Positions 17,955 through 26,502 are shown, counted from the stretch's first letter. The stretch is 64,000 bases of DNA from Caballeronia arationis (GCF_001544975.2 NZ_FCOG02000010.1:80155-144154), one strand, 5' to 3'. Made by a program: numbers and translations. Notes: generated from the sequence alone by a model not told the origin.

Positions 17955-18994
17955 AAAAAGTCCTGATCCTGGGTGTCAACGGCTTCATCGGCCATCACCT
18001 GTCCAAGCGCATCCTCGAAACGACCGACTGGGAAGTCTTCGGGATGGACATGCAAACCGACCGCCTCGGCGACCTCACGAATCACGAGCGGATGCACTTC
18101 TTCGAAGGCGACATCACGATCAACAAGGAGTGGGTCGAGTATCACGTGAAGAAGTGCGACGTGATCCTGCCGCTCGTCGCGATCGCCACGCCCGCGACCT
18201 ACGTGAAGCAGCCGCTGCGCGTGTTCGAACTCGACTTCGAGGCGAACCTGCCGATCGTGCGTTCGGCCGTGAAGTACGGCAAGCACCTGGTGTTTCCGTC
18301 GACCTCGGAAGTCTATGGCATGTGCACCGACGAGCAGTTCGACCCGGAAGAGTCGCTGCTGTCGTATGGCCCGATCAACAAGCCGCGCTGGATCTACGCG
18401 TGCTCGAAGCAGCTGATGGATCGCGTGATCTGGGGCTACGGCATGGAAGGGCTGAACTTCACCCTGTTCCGTCCGTTCAACTGGATCGGCCCGGGCCTCG
18501 ACTCCATCTACACGCCGAAGGAAGGCAGCTCGCGCGTGGTCACGCAGTTTCTCGGCCACATCGTGCGCGGCGAGAACATCAGCCTGGTCGACGGCGGAGC
18601 GCAGAAACGCGCGTTCACCGATATCGACGACGGCATCGGCGCGCTGATGAAGATCATCGAGAACAAGGACGGCATCGCGACGGGCAAGATCTACAACATC
18701 GGCAATCCGGCGAACAACTTCTCTGTGCGCGAACTTGCGCACAAGATGCTCAAGCTCGCGAACGAGATTCCGGAATACGCGCAGAGCGCCAAGGACGTGC
18801 AACTCGTCGAGACCTCGTCGGGCGCTTATTACGGCACGGGCTACCAGGACGTGCAGAACCGCGTCCCGAAGATCGACAACACGATGCAGGAACTCGACTG
18901 GAAGCCGCTCGCCACGATGGACGATGCACTGCGCAAGATTTACGAGGCGTATCGCGGCCACGTCGGCGACGCCCGCAAGCTGGTCGAAGGCTGA
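17951..18994 (+). CDS. arnA: UDP-glucuronic acid decarboxylase/dehydrogenase (ArnA C-terminal domain as separate protein)
   Basis: Extended short-chain dehydrogenase, 347 aa, oxidatively decarboxylating UDP-glucuronate to UDP-4-keto-pentose, the first committed step to L-Ara4N. Residues 1-15 carry the NAD motif GVNGFIG; then PSTSEVYGM, the Tyr-x3-Lys pair in YACSKQ, and FRPFNWIGPG, all as in the C-terminal half of E. coli ArnA. It starts inside the stop of the formyltransferase gene. Separate synthesis means that the hexameric two-domain assembly known for E. coli ArnA must form, if at all, by subunit association. Confidence 0.94.
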   Translation: MKKVLILGVNGFIGHHLSKRILETTDWEVFGMDMQTDRLGDLTNHERMHFFEGDITINKEWVEYHVKKCDVILPLVAIATPATYVKQPLRVFELDFEANLPIVRSAVKYGKHLVFPSTSEVYGMCTDEQFDPEESLLSYGPINKPRWIYACSKQLMDRVIWGYGMEGLNFTLFRPFNWIGPGLDSIYTPKEGSSRVVTQFLGHIVRGENISLVDGGAQKRAFTDIDDGIGALMKIIENKDGIATGKIYNIGNPANNFSVRELAHKMLKLANEIPEYAQSAKDVQLVETSSGAYYGTGYQDVQNRVPKIDNTMQELDWKPLATMDDALRKIYEAYRGHVGDARKLVEG

Positions 18995-19003
18995 GGCTCA
19001 CGC

Positions 19004-19900
19004 GTGGCCCGGATCGTCCTGAAGATCGACGTCGACACGCTGCGCGGCACGCGTGAAGGCGTGCCCAATCTCGCGCGCCTGCTCGACAAGTACAGCGCCC
19101 GCGCCACGTTTCTTTTCAGCCTCGGGCCGGATCACACCGGCTGGGCGCTGCGGCGCGTGTTCCGGCCAGGGTTCCTGAAGAAGGTGTCGCGCACGTCGGT
19201 CGTCGAGCATTACGGCGTCAAGACGCTGATGTACGGCGTGCTGCTGCCCGGACCCGATATCGGGCGGCATGCCGTCGCCGAGATGCGCGCGATCCACGAA
19301 GCCGGCTTCGAATGCGGCATCCACACGTGGGACCACGTCTATTGGCAGGATAACGTGCGTGCGCGCGACCGCGCGTGGACCGTCGCGCAGATGCAGCAGA
19401 GCCATGCGCGCTTCATCGAGATATTCGGTGCGCCGCCCGTCACGCACGGCGCGGCCGGCTGGCAGATGAACGGCCACGCGTTCGAGCAGATCGACGCGTG
19501 GGGCATGCAGTATGCTTCCGACGGCCGTGGACACACGCCGTATATCCCCGTGCTGGACGGCCGCACGCTCAGGCACATCCAGATGCCGACCACGCTCCCG
19601 ACGCTCGACGAAGTACTGGGCGTCGACGGCATCGACGTCGGCAATGTCGCGGCCCATCTGCTGCGCCATACGGCGAACAATCCGCACGATCAGGTTTTCA
19701 CGCTGCATGCGGAACTCGAAGGGCAGAAGCTCGCGCCCGTCTTCGATCAACTGCTCGCCGGCTGGCGGGCGCAGGGACACGGCTTCGCGACGATGGGCGA
19801 CTATCACGCGACGCTAGACCGCTCGACACTGCCCACGTACCCTGTGACGTGGGGCGAAATTCCGGGCCGCGCGGGCGAACTGATCGTCCAGCCGGGCTGA
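19004..19900 (+). CDS. arnD: 4-deoxy-4-formamido-L-arabinose-phosphoundecaprenol deformylase ArnD
   Basis: NodB-type polysaccharide deacetylase, 298 aa, removing the formyl group from undecaprenyl-P-L-Ara4FN before flipping. The metal-site residues are visible: Asp9/Asp11 in KIDVDTLRG and the two histidines of HTWDHVYW. The start is GTG at 19004, 9 bp after the dehydrogenase gene, and the N-terminus matches E. coli ArnD. It is the last gene of the arn operon. Confidence 0.92.
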   Translation: MARIVLKIDVDTLRGTREGVPNLARLLDKYSARATFLFSLGPDHTGWALRRVFRPGFLKKVSRTSVVEHYGVKTLMYGVLLPGPDIGRHAVAEMRAIHEAGFECGIHTWDHVYWQDNVRARDRAWTVAQMQQSHARFIEIFGAPPVTHGAAGWQMNGHAFEQIDAWGMQYASDGRGHTPYIPVLDGRTLRHIQMPTTLPTLDEVLGVDGIDVGNVAAHLLRHTANNPHDQVFTLHAELEGQKLAPVFDQLLAGWRAQGHGFATMGDYHATLDRSTLPTYPVTWGEIPGRAGELIVQPG

Positions 19901-20005
19901 AAGTCGGCCTTTGCGGTGGCGTCATCGGGCGCCGCTCGCCCCTCGCTTGGCCTTGAATCCGGTCAACCCGGCTTCAGGCACCCCACAACAACAGGAGAAA
20001 CGTTC

Positions 20006-20467
20006 GTGCCGATTGCAGTCGACCAGCCCGTCCCCGATTTCACCGCGCCCTCGACGGCAGGTGTTTTTACGCTTTCCAGCCTGCGTGGCAAAAAGGTCGT
20101 CCTCTTTTTCTATCCCAAGGACAACACGCCCGGCTGCACGACGGAAAGCCTGCAGTTCCGCGACCTGTATCCGCAATTCCAGGCGGCAGGCGCCGAAGTG
20201 GTCGGCATTTCGCGCGACAGCCTCAAGTCGCACGACAACTTCAAGGCGAAGCTCGAACTGCCGTACGCGCTGGTGTCGGATGCCGACGAAGCGATCTGCG
20301 CGCTCTTCGGCGTCATCAAAATGAAGAAAATGTATGGCAAGGAAGTACGCGGCATCGAACGTTCGACCTTCCTCGTCGACGCCGACGGCGTGCTGCGCCA
20401 CGAGTTTCGCGGGGTGAAAGTGCCCGGGCACGTCGAAGCCATTGTGGACGCTGTACAAGCGCTTTGA
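20006..20467 (+). CDS. bcp: Thioredoxin-dependent peroxiredoxin Bcp (PrxQ)
   Basis: Cytoplasmic peroxidase reducing H2O2 and organic peroxides, 153 aa. The peroxidatic cysteine is Cys44 in TPGCTTE, followed by DLYPQF. E. coli Bcp has a second Cys five residues later; here that position is not Cys. The only other candidate resolving cysteine is Cys98 in DEAICALFG, the position used by the other PrxQ subgroup. The start is GTG at 20006 because AGGAGA lies 8 bp upstream; earlier starts have no ribosome binding site. Confidence 0.9.
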   Translation: MPIAVDQPVPDFTAPSTAGVFTLSSLRGKKVVLFFYPKDNTPGCTTESLQFRDLYPQFQAAGAEVVGISRDSLKSHDNFKAKLELPYALVSDADEAICALFGVIKMKKMYGKEVRGIERSTFLVDADGVLRHEFRGVKVPGHVEAIVDAVQAL

Positions 20468-20480
20468 GGCCGGTTATATT
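20452..20480 (+). promoter_or_regulatory. Candidate sigma-70 promoter for the bcp-phoH intergenic RNA
   Basis: TGTACA (20452-20457) and TATATT (20475-20480) are separated by exactly 17 bp, with 4/6 and 5/6 consensus matches. It overlaps the last codons of bcp. Transcription would begin near 20487. Confidence 0.5.
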
Positions 20481-20486
20481 GGTTCT

Positions 20487-20649
20487 CAATGAGCGCCTGT
20501 CCACCCCATTCCTCCTGCCGTAGCGCCCGCCACCACGCGCCTTTCAGCGCGGTCGGCATGGACCCGGGCTACGTGGCGAAGGAGAGCGTGAGGCGCCTCT
20601 TGATCGATGTCGAGCCGCTGTTTCCCATCATCGGGACGGCGGCTTTTTT
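20487..20649 (+). ncRNA. Candidate small RNA between bcp and phoH
   Basis: About 163 nt bounded by a promoter-like element and a strong intrinsic terminator. A long-range stem can form between 20491-20498 and 20591-20599 (eight pairs with one bulge), enclosing a hairpin at 20536-20551. The 5' part is C-rich and includes CCTCCT (20511-20516), an anti-Shine-Dalgarno-like sequence in a probably single-stranded region. The open frames have no ribosome binding site and no recognisable product. I do not recognise an Rfam family; it is not 6S, 4.5S or tmRNA by their hallmark sequences. It could also be a long 3' UTR of bcp. Confidence 0.5.
20614..20649 (+). terminator. Rho-independent terminator of the bcp-phoH intergenic RNA
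   Basis: GCCGCTGT (20614-20621) pairs with ACGGCGGC (20636-20643), an inner CCC pairs with GGG, and six T residues follow at 20644-20649. Confidence 0.8.
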
Positions 20650-20863
20650 GTTTGCGTCGCGAATACGCCACGCCTCCGGCGCCCGGCTCGTGACGTCAGT
20701 TTCTCAAGCAACCTCCAAGGAGCCGATCGAAACCTAGGCGAACCGGCGTTTTCGACAACGAAGCGCGTCTCCGGGCGCAAACTGCACGATCCGTACTACG
20801 GCTTACCAGCAGGATGCGACAGGCGGCGCACGATACACGACCCGATTCCTTTCGAGGGAAACC

Positions 20864-22720
20864 ATGCCTTTGCCTACCGCCCCCGCCAAGCTCGGCAACC
20901 TCCTGCCGTCTGAAGAATACAAAGCCAAAGCCCGGCCTGCGAAACAGTCGAAGAAGCAGGAAGGCGATGAACCCGAGGTCGCCGAGTACGGCTCGGCTGC
21001 CGTCGGCAGCGCCCGGCCCGCCGCGAACGCGGCGAGCGCGCTGCACGCCGTAGCGAGCGAGACGATCGCGCGCGCCAAGGCCGCGCCCGCCGCGGCCAAG
21101 ACGGAGACGCCAGCGCCCGCCGCGCGCAGCCGTCGCTCGAAACAGACCGCAGCCCTGTTGCAGCCGGCACCGGCGCCGAGCGTCGATGAAGACGAAGTCG
21201 TCAAGCCCGTCGCGCGCGAAGCACGCGGCGAAGCGCGTGGCGAAACATCCGCGCCGGCAGCGCCTGCAGCCGTCGCCGAGTCGCGCGCGCAGAACAAGCG
21301 CCGTCAGCGCGGCCAGCCGGAAGTGGAGATGCGCAAGCTCTTCGTGCTCGACACCAACGTGCTGATGCACGATCCGAGTTCGCTCTTCCGCTTCGAGGAA
21401 CACGACGTCTATCTGCCGATGATGACGCTCGAGGAACTCGACAACCACAAGAAGGGCATGTCCGAAGTCGCGCGCAATGCGCGGCAGGTGAGCCGCACGC
21501 TGGATGCGCTCGTCGCGCATGTCGGCGAGATGTCGGCGGGGCTGCCGCTGTCGTCGCAGGGCAATCGCGACGCACTTGGCCGCCTCTACTTCCAGACGAC
21601 CCTCACGCATATCGAGCCGGTCGAAGGCCTGCCCGTCGGCAAGGCGGACAACCAGATCCTCGGCGTCGTGCGCGCGCTGCAGAAAGAGCGCGAGGACCGT
21701 CAGGTCGTGCTGGTGTCGAAGGACATCAACATGCGCATCAAGGCGCATGCGCTGGGCCTGCCCGCCGAGGATTACTTCAACGACCAGGTTCTCGAAGACA
21801 AGGACCTGCTCTATTCCGGCGTGCGAGCGCTGCCCCAGGACTTCTGGACCAAGCACGCGAAGGGCATGGAAAGCTGGCAGGACACCAAGACCGGCACGAC
21901 GTATTACCGCGTGACGGGGCCGCTCTGCGCATCGATGCTCGTCAACGAGTTTGTTTATCTGGAGCCGCAGAATGGCGAGCCGTCGTTCCATGCGGTTGTG
22001 CGCGAACTCAACGGCAAGACGGCGCTCCTGCAGACGCTGCGCGACTACGGCCATCACAAGAACAATGTGTGGGGCATCACGGCGCGCAATCGCGAGCAGA
22101 ATTTCGCGCTGAACCTGCTGATGAACCCGGAAGTCGATTTCGTCACGCTGCTCGGCCAGGCGGGTACCGGCAAGACGCTGATGGCGCTCGCCGCCGGCCT
22201 CGCGCAGGTGCTTGACGACAAGCGCTACAACGAGATCATCGTAACGCGCGCGACGGTTCCGGTCGGCGAGGACATCGGCTTTCTGCCGGGCACCGAGGAA
22301 GAGAAGATGCAGCCGTGGATGGGCGCGTTCGACGACAACCTCGAAGTACTGCAGAAAACCGACGACGCCGCCGGCGAATGGGGCCGTGCAGCGACGCAGG
22401 AACTGATCCGCTCGCGCCTGAAGGTGAAGAGCATGAACTTCATGCGCGGCCGGACGTTCGTCGACAAATACGTGATCATCGACGAAGCGCAGAACCTGAC
22501 GCCCAAGCAGATGAAGACGCTCGTCACCCGCGCGGGTCCGGGCACGAAGATCATCTGTCTCGGCAACATCGCGCAGATCGACACGCCTTATCTGACCGAG
22601 GGCAGTTCGGGGCTCACCTACGTGGTCGACCGCTTCAAGGGCTGGACGCACAGCGGTCACGTGACGCTCGCGCGCGGCGAGCGCTCGCGGCTAGCGGACT
22701 ACGCGTCCGACATCCTGTAA
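20864..22720 (+). CDS. PIN-domain and PhoH ATPase fusion protein (PhoH2 type)
   Basis: A 618-aa cytoplasmic protein. Residues 1-155 are a low-complexity Ala/Pro/Glu/Arg extension. A PIN nuclease domain follows (LFVLDTNVLMHDP from about 159; MTLEELDNHKKG supplies another acidic residue). A PhoH P-loop ATPase domain occupies about 380-618, with Walker A GQAGTGKT at 431-438 and Walker B VIIDEAQNLT. Characterised PhoH2 proteins are RNA unwinding and cleaving enzymes, so the same is inferred here. The start has GAGGGAA upstream. A shorter start at Met156 is possible in principle but has no comparable site. It is monocistronic with its own terminator. Confidence 0.9.
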   Translation: MPLPTAPAKLGNLLPSEEYKAKARPAKQSKKQEGDEPEVAEYGSAAVGSARPAANAASALHAVASETIARAKAAPAAAKTETPAPAARSRRSKQTAALLQPAPAPSVDEDEVVKPVAREARGEARGETSAPAAPAAVAESRAQNKRRQRGQPEVEMRKLFVLDTNVLMHDPSSLFRFEEHDVYLPMMTLEELDNHKKGMSEVARNARQVSRTLDALVAHVGEMSAGLPLSSQGNRDALGRLYFQTTLTHIEPVEGLPVGKADNQILGVVRALQKEREDRQVVLVSKDINMRIKAHALGLPAEDYFNDQVLEDKDLLYSGVRALPQDFWTKHAKGMESWQDTKTGTTYYRVTGPLCASMLVNEFVYLEPQNGEPSFHAVVRELNGKTALLQTLRDYGHHKNNVWGITARNREQNFALNLLMNPEVDFVTLLGQAGTGKTLMALAAGLAQVLDDKRYNEIIVTRATVPVGEDIGFLPGTEEEKMQPWMGAFDDNLEVLQKTDDAAGEWGRAATQELIRSRLKVKSMNFMRGRTFVDKYVIIDEAQNLTPKQMKTLVTRAGPGTKIICLGNIAQIDTPYLTEGSSGLTYVVDRFKGWTHSGHVTLARGERSRLADYASDIL

Positions 22721-22742
22721 GGCGTTACGACGCGGTTTCAAA

Positions 22743-22773
22743 CGGCCCGGCAGCTTTCCGCCGGGCCGTTTTT
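22743..22773 (+). terminator. Rho-independent terminator downstream of the PIN-PhoH gene
   Basis: 9-bp GC stem (22743-22751 with 22760-22768) followed by a T5 run, 22 bp after the stop codon. Confidence 0.85.
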
Positions 22774-22899
22774 CTTTGGGGTTCGTCCTGGACGCGCAAC
22801 ACTTGGCGCGCATTCTTCATGTAAAACATCAGGAAAACTTGCTGGAGCCCCGTGCGGCGGGCTAGTATCGGCAGACTGCCCTGCGCTCGTCCCTCTGAA

Positions 22900-23850
22900 A
22901 TGCGTCGATTCTGGTTCTCGCTGCTCGTTACGATTCTGCTCGCCGCCTGTGGCAGCGCGCCGCAGAACGTATCGCGCAAACCCGCCTCCAGTTCGACCGC
23001 CAGCCGTACCTTCCCCACACCCTCCGGTTTCCCCAATTTCGTCGATCACAGCGTCGGGCGCGAAGAGATTTCGATTCAGGCGATGTCGCTCGTGGGCGTT
23101 CCGTATCGCTGGGGCGGGAATACGCCCGACGCCGGCTTCGATTGCAGCGGGCTCGTGCGGTATGTAGTGGACCGGGCGGCGTCGGTGAACCTGCCCCGCA
23201 CGACCGCCGACATGAGCAGCCGCGGCGAATCGGTCGAGCCGGACGAAGTCGCGCCCGGCGACCTGATCTTCTTCAACACGACCGGACGGCCGCATTCGCA
23301 TGTGGGCATCTATGTCGGCAAGCTGCGATTCGTGAACGCGCCGTCGACGGGCGGCACCGTGCGGCTCGACTACCTGACGAATCCGTACTGGGCGAAGCGC
23401 TTCGATGGAATCCGGCGCGTCGCGCCGCCGAAGTCCACGCCAACACCGTTCGACGGGCCGACTTATCTCGCGTCGCCGGGGAATGCCGCGCCTTCAGCCA
23501 CGGTTGTCGATCGGACGGAAGCGCCGGCGCAAACGCGCGTGGTGAATGCCACCCACGCTGCGCCTTCGGATCGTTTCGAGCCGTCCGCGGTGCAATCGCA
23601 AGCCCGCATGGCAGGCGCCACAGTCGATCCACGCGCGCAGCCGCAAGGCGCGAGTGCCGCCGACCAGTTCGAACCGCCGCCATCGGCACTCGCGGCAGCG
23701 CAGCGACAGGCGGGGGCCGCCGGCGCGGTATCGCCCGCCGAACCGCCCGCTCGCGTGATGCGCGCATCGACCGGCACGCTTGCTGCACCGCGTCCGAGCA
23801 CGCCTCCCGCCGACGATCCGATCGCCCGCTTCGCCACCGGCAGCGACTAA
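22900..23850 (+). CDS. NlpC/P60 (C40) cell-wall peptidase lipoprotein
   Basis: 316-aa lipoprotein probably cleaving peptide cross-bridges in peptidoglycan. The signal peptide ends with the lipobox LAAC, Cys17. The NlpC/P60 domain covers about 50-170: catalytic Cys82 in GFDCSGLVRYV and His134 in HSHVGIYVG. The C-terminal 150 residues are low-complexity Ala/Pro/Ser with no fold visible; such tails are usual in Burkholderia homologues. The ATG at 22900 is preferred over the one 16 codons upstream because it gives a proper signal peptide. It is monocistronic after a terminator. Confidence 0.88.
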   Translation: MRRFWFSLLVTILLAACGSAPQNVSRKPASSSTASRTFPTPSGFPNFVDHSVGREEISIQAMSLVGVPYRWGGNTPDAGFDCSGLVRYVVDRAASVNLPRTTADMSSRGESVEPDEVAPGDLIFFNTTGRPHSHVGIYVGKLRFVNAPSTGGTVRLDYLTNPYWAKRFDGIRRVAPPKSTPTPFDGPTYLASPGNAAPSATVVDRTEAPAQTRVVNATHAAPSDRFEPSAVQSQARMAGATVDPRAQPQGASAADQFEPPPSALAAAQRQAGAAGAVSPAEPPARVMRASTGTLAAPRPSTPPADDPIARFATGSD

Positions 23851-23912
23851 CCTTTGTCCGCGCGTCTCTGCTATCGTGTCCGATTATCTCGGCTAGATAG
23901 GAGCGCAACGTC

Positions 23913-24719
23913 ATGGACCTGGGACTTGCCGGCAAGGTCGTCCTGATTACGGGCGGCAGCAAGGGAATCGGTTTCGCTTGCGCACGCGCATTCGCGAACG
24001 AAGGCGCCAAAGTCGCGATCGTGTCGCGCGATGCGGCCAACCTCGCCCGCGCCCGCGAGCAACTGGCCAACGAGGGCCATCACGTGCATCTCGCCCGCGC
24101 CGACCTCCACGAAGCGCACAGCGCGCAGGATATCGTCGAGGAAGCGACCGGCGCGCTCGGTCCCATCGACATCCTCATCAACAGCGCGGGCGCGGCGAAG
24201 CGCTACGACCCCGACACGCTCGATGCCGCCGCGTTCAAGGCGGCGATGGACGCCAAATATTTCTCCTACGTCTATCCGCAGCAGGCCGTGCTGAAGCAGA
24301 TGGCCGAGCGCGCGCGGGCGAACCCGAAGGCGGAACCGGGGGTCATCGTCAATATCATCGGGATGGGCGGCAAGATCGCGAGCGACATCCATATCGCGGG
24401 CGGCGCGGCAAACGCTGCGCTGATGCTCGCGACAGTCGGCCTCGCGCACCACTATGCGAAGCTCGGCATCCGCATCAACGCGATCAATCCGGGTGCTACG
24501 CTGACCGAACGCGTCGAGGAAGCGCTCGCGCTCGAGGCGCAGCAACAGGGCATCACGCGCGACGAGGCGCTTGAGCGCAGTCAGGCGAACGTGCCGCTCG
24601 GGCGCTATGCAAAACCGGAGGAAATCGCCGACGTCGCGCTCTTTCTGGCGAGCCGCCGCGCGAGTTATGTATCGGGCGCGATCATCCCGATGGACGGAGT
24701 CTCTGCGCCGCTCATCTGA
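23913..24719 (+). CDS. SDR-fold protein lacking the usual catalytic Tyr and Lys
   Basis: 268-aa short-chain dehydrogenase fold. The cofactor motif TGGSKGIG is intact at 13-20 and NSAG at 90-93. The active site is not: where SDRs have Ser ... Tyr-x3-Lys, this protein reads VNIIGMGGK then HIAGGAANAAL, so Ser is Ile/Gly near 149-150, Tyr is His160 and Lys is Gly164. The remainder, including INPGATLTERV and the C-terminal SGAIIPMDG, is well preserved, so this is not a decayed gene. Classical oxidoreductase activity is therefore doubtful; it may bind nucleotide or use another mechanism. It stands alone, convergent with pit. Confidence 0.85.
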   Translation: MDLGLAGKVVLITGGSKGIGFACARAFANEGAKVAIVSRDAANLARAREQLANEGHHVHLARADLHEAHSAQDIVEEATGALGPIDILINSAGAAKRYDPDTLDAAAFKAAMDAKYFSYVYPQQAVLKQMAERARANPKAEPGVIVNIIGMGGKIASDIHIAGGAANAALMLATVGLAHHYAKLGIRINAINPGATLTERVEEALALEAQQQGITRDEALERSQANVPLGRYAKPEEIADVALFLASRRASYVSGAIIPMDGVSAPLI

Positions 24720-24757
24720 GCGGCGCAGGCGCTTGCTCCGTCAAAGGCAGGAAGCCG

Positions 24758-25768
24758 TCAAAGGAAGTGGTGGCCGAACCACCAGCCAGCGGCCGCGAGC
24801 GCGGCCGAGGCGGGAATCGTCAGAATCCAGGCCCACACGATGTTGCCCGCGACACCCCAGCGCACCGCGCTGAACTTCTGCGTCGCGCCGACGCCGACGA
24901 TCGCGCCGGTAATCGTGTGCGTCGTCGACACCGGAATGCCGAGGAACGAGGCGACGAACAGCGTGATCGCCCCGCCCGTTTCCGCGCAGAAGCCGCCGAC
25001 CGGCTTCAGCTTCGTGATCTTCTGGCCCATCGTACGCACGATCCGCCAGCCGCCGAAGAGCGTGCCGAGCCCCATCGACAGATAACAGCCGCCGATTACC
25101 CACACGGGAGGCGCATCCGAGCTCGCCGACGCGTAGCCGGTTGCGATCAGCAGCATCCAGATGATGCCGATGGTCTTCTGCGCGTCGTTGCCGCCGTGGC
25201 CGAGCGAATACAGTCCCGCCGAGACGAGCTGCAGGCGCCGGAATCGCCGGTCGACGCGCGAGGGCGGTGTGCGGAAATACATCCACGACACGAGCAGCAT
25301 GAAGAACGAGCCCAGCACGAAGCCGAGCAGCGGCGAGATGAAGATGAACGAAACGGTTTTGAGGAGGCCGTCGACGTTGAGCGAACTCCAGCCCGATTTC
25401 GCCAGCGCCGCGCCGACGAGACCGCCGATCAGTGCATGCGACGAACTCGACGGAATGCCGTAATGCCACGTGACGATGTTCCAGCCGATCGCGCCGACGA
25501 GCGCGCCGAAGATCACGTAATGGTCGACGATATTCGGATCGATCGTGCCCTTCCCGACCGTGGCCGCCACCTTCAGGTGGAAGATGAAATAAGCGATGAC
25601 GTTGAATGCGGCGGCGAACGCGACCGCCTGTTGCGGCTTGAGCACGCCGGTCGAGACGACCGTGGCGATGGAGTTGGCGGCGTCGTGAAAGCCGTTCATG
25701 AAGTCGAACACGAGTGCGACGAGAACGAGCGTGGCGACTGCCCAGATTGCGAGTTGAATCGAATGCAT
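24758..25768 (-). CDS. pit: Low-affinity inorganic phosphate transporter (Pit family)
   Basis: 336-aa inner-membrane H+/metal-phosphate symporter. The two inverted Pit signatures are present: FDFMNGFHDAANSIATVV near residue 20 and SLGHGGNDAQKTIG near 205; GIPSSSSHALIGG and GIPVSTTHTITGA are the paired membrane motifs. It is shorter than E. coli PitA (499 aa) because it lacks the central loop, the usual form next to a DUF47 gene. It is 107 bp downstream of that gene and probably co-transcribed. Confidence 0.92.
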   Translation of the reverse strand: MHSIQLAIWAVATLVLVALVFDFMNGFHDAANSIATVVSTGVLKPQQAVAFAAAFNVIAYFIFHLKVAATVGKGTIDPNIVDHYVIFGALVGAIGWNIVTWHYGIPSSSSHALIGGLVGAALAKSGWSSLNVDGLLKTVSFIFISPLLGFVLGSFFMLLVSWMYFRTPPSRVDRRFRRLQLVSAGLYSLGHGGNDAQKTIGIIWMLLIATGYASASSDAPPVWVIGGCYLSMGLGTLFGGWRIVRTMGQKITKLKPVGGFCAETGGAITLFVASFLGIPVSTTHTITGAIVGVGATQKFSAVRWGVAGNIVWAWILTIPASAALAAAGWWFGHHFL

Positions 25769-25875
25769 CGGTGGTGGTTGTTTAACCCGTTTTTTTGACG
25801 CTGTTTGCGGCGGATTGCAGCTTCACGCCAGCCGCGCAGAGGATACCCGCGCGGCCGCGGCGCCGCGTTCCGGCT

Positions 25876-26502
25876 TCAGGCGTTTTCCAGCACGATGCCT
25901 TCGATGATGTTCGCGACGTCTTCGCACTTGTCGGTGATCGTCTCCAGCAGCTCGTAGATCGCCTTCAGCTTGATGAGCGTCTTCACGTCGTCTTCCTCGC
26001 GGAAGAGCTTCGACATTGCCGAGCGCAGCACGCGGTCGGCATCCGATTCCAGGCGGTCGATTTCCTCGGTGATCTTCAGGATCTCGCTTGCGCGCTTCAT
26101 GTCGGCGAGCAGTTCCACGGCCTTCTGCACCCGGATCGACGTAGCCGTGCAAATGTGCGCGAGCTGGCTTGCCTCGGAGGTCACCTGGCGCACGTCGTAC
26201 AGGAAGATGGCGGTGGCGACGTCTTCCATCAGGTCGAGGATGTCGTCCATCGTCGTGATCAGCTTGTGGATCTCGTCGCGATCAAGCGGCGTGATGAACG
26301 TCTTGTGCAGCAGGTCGATGGTTTCGTGCGTGAGCTTGTCCGCGCGTTTTTCGTTCGTCTGAACGTTCTGCTTGTGGATCTCCGCGTCGTCGAGGTTGTC
26401 GATCAGCAGTTCGAGCTCGCGGCTCGCATCGACGATGCACTTCGCGTGCGCGTTGAAGATTTCGAAGAATTTGCCCTCGGTGGGCATGAAACGACCGAAC
26501 AT
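25876..26502 (-). CDS. DUF47 family (PhoU-like) Pit accessory protein
   Basis: 208-aa all-alpha PhoU-like protein with conserved acidic/His motifs (TNEKRADKLTHETIDLL, TTMDDILDLMEDV, EIDRLESDADRVLR) that in relatives bind metal clusters. Genes of this family are regularly paired with pit and are thought to modulate it. It is first in the two-gene operon. A TACAAT on the minus strand (26552-26557) could be its -10, but the -35 is poor. Confidence 0.9.
   Translation of the reverse strand: MFGRFMPTEGKFFEIFNAHAKCIVDASRELELLIDNLDDAEIHKQNVQTNEKRADKLTHETIDLLHKTFITPLDRDEIHKLITTMDDILDLMEDVATAIFLYDVRQVTSEASQLAHICTATSIRVQKAVELLADMKRASEILKITEEIDRLESDADRVLRSAMSKLFREEDDVKTLIKLKAIYELLETITDKCEDVANIIEGIVLENA

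Noticed and set aside
20487..20649. Known housekeeping RNA (6S, SRP RNA, tmRNA) in the bcp-phoH gap
   Set aside because: None of their conserved sequence blocks is present, so the region was left as an unassigned RNA candidate.
20696..22660. 654-codon minus-strand frame opposite phoH
   Set aside because: Composition shadow of the phoH gene; the plus strand encodes clear PIN and PhoH motifs.
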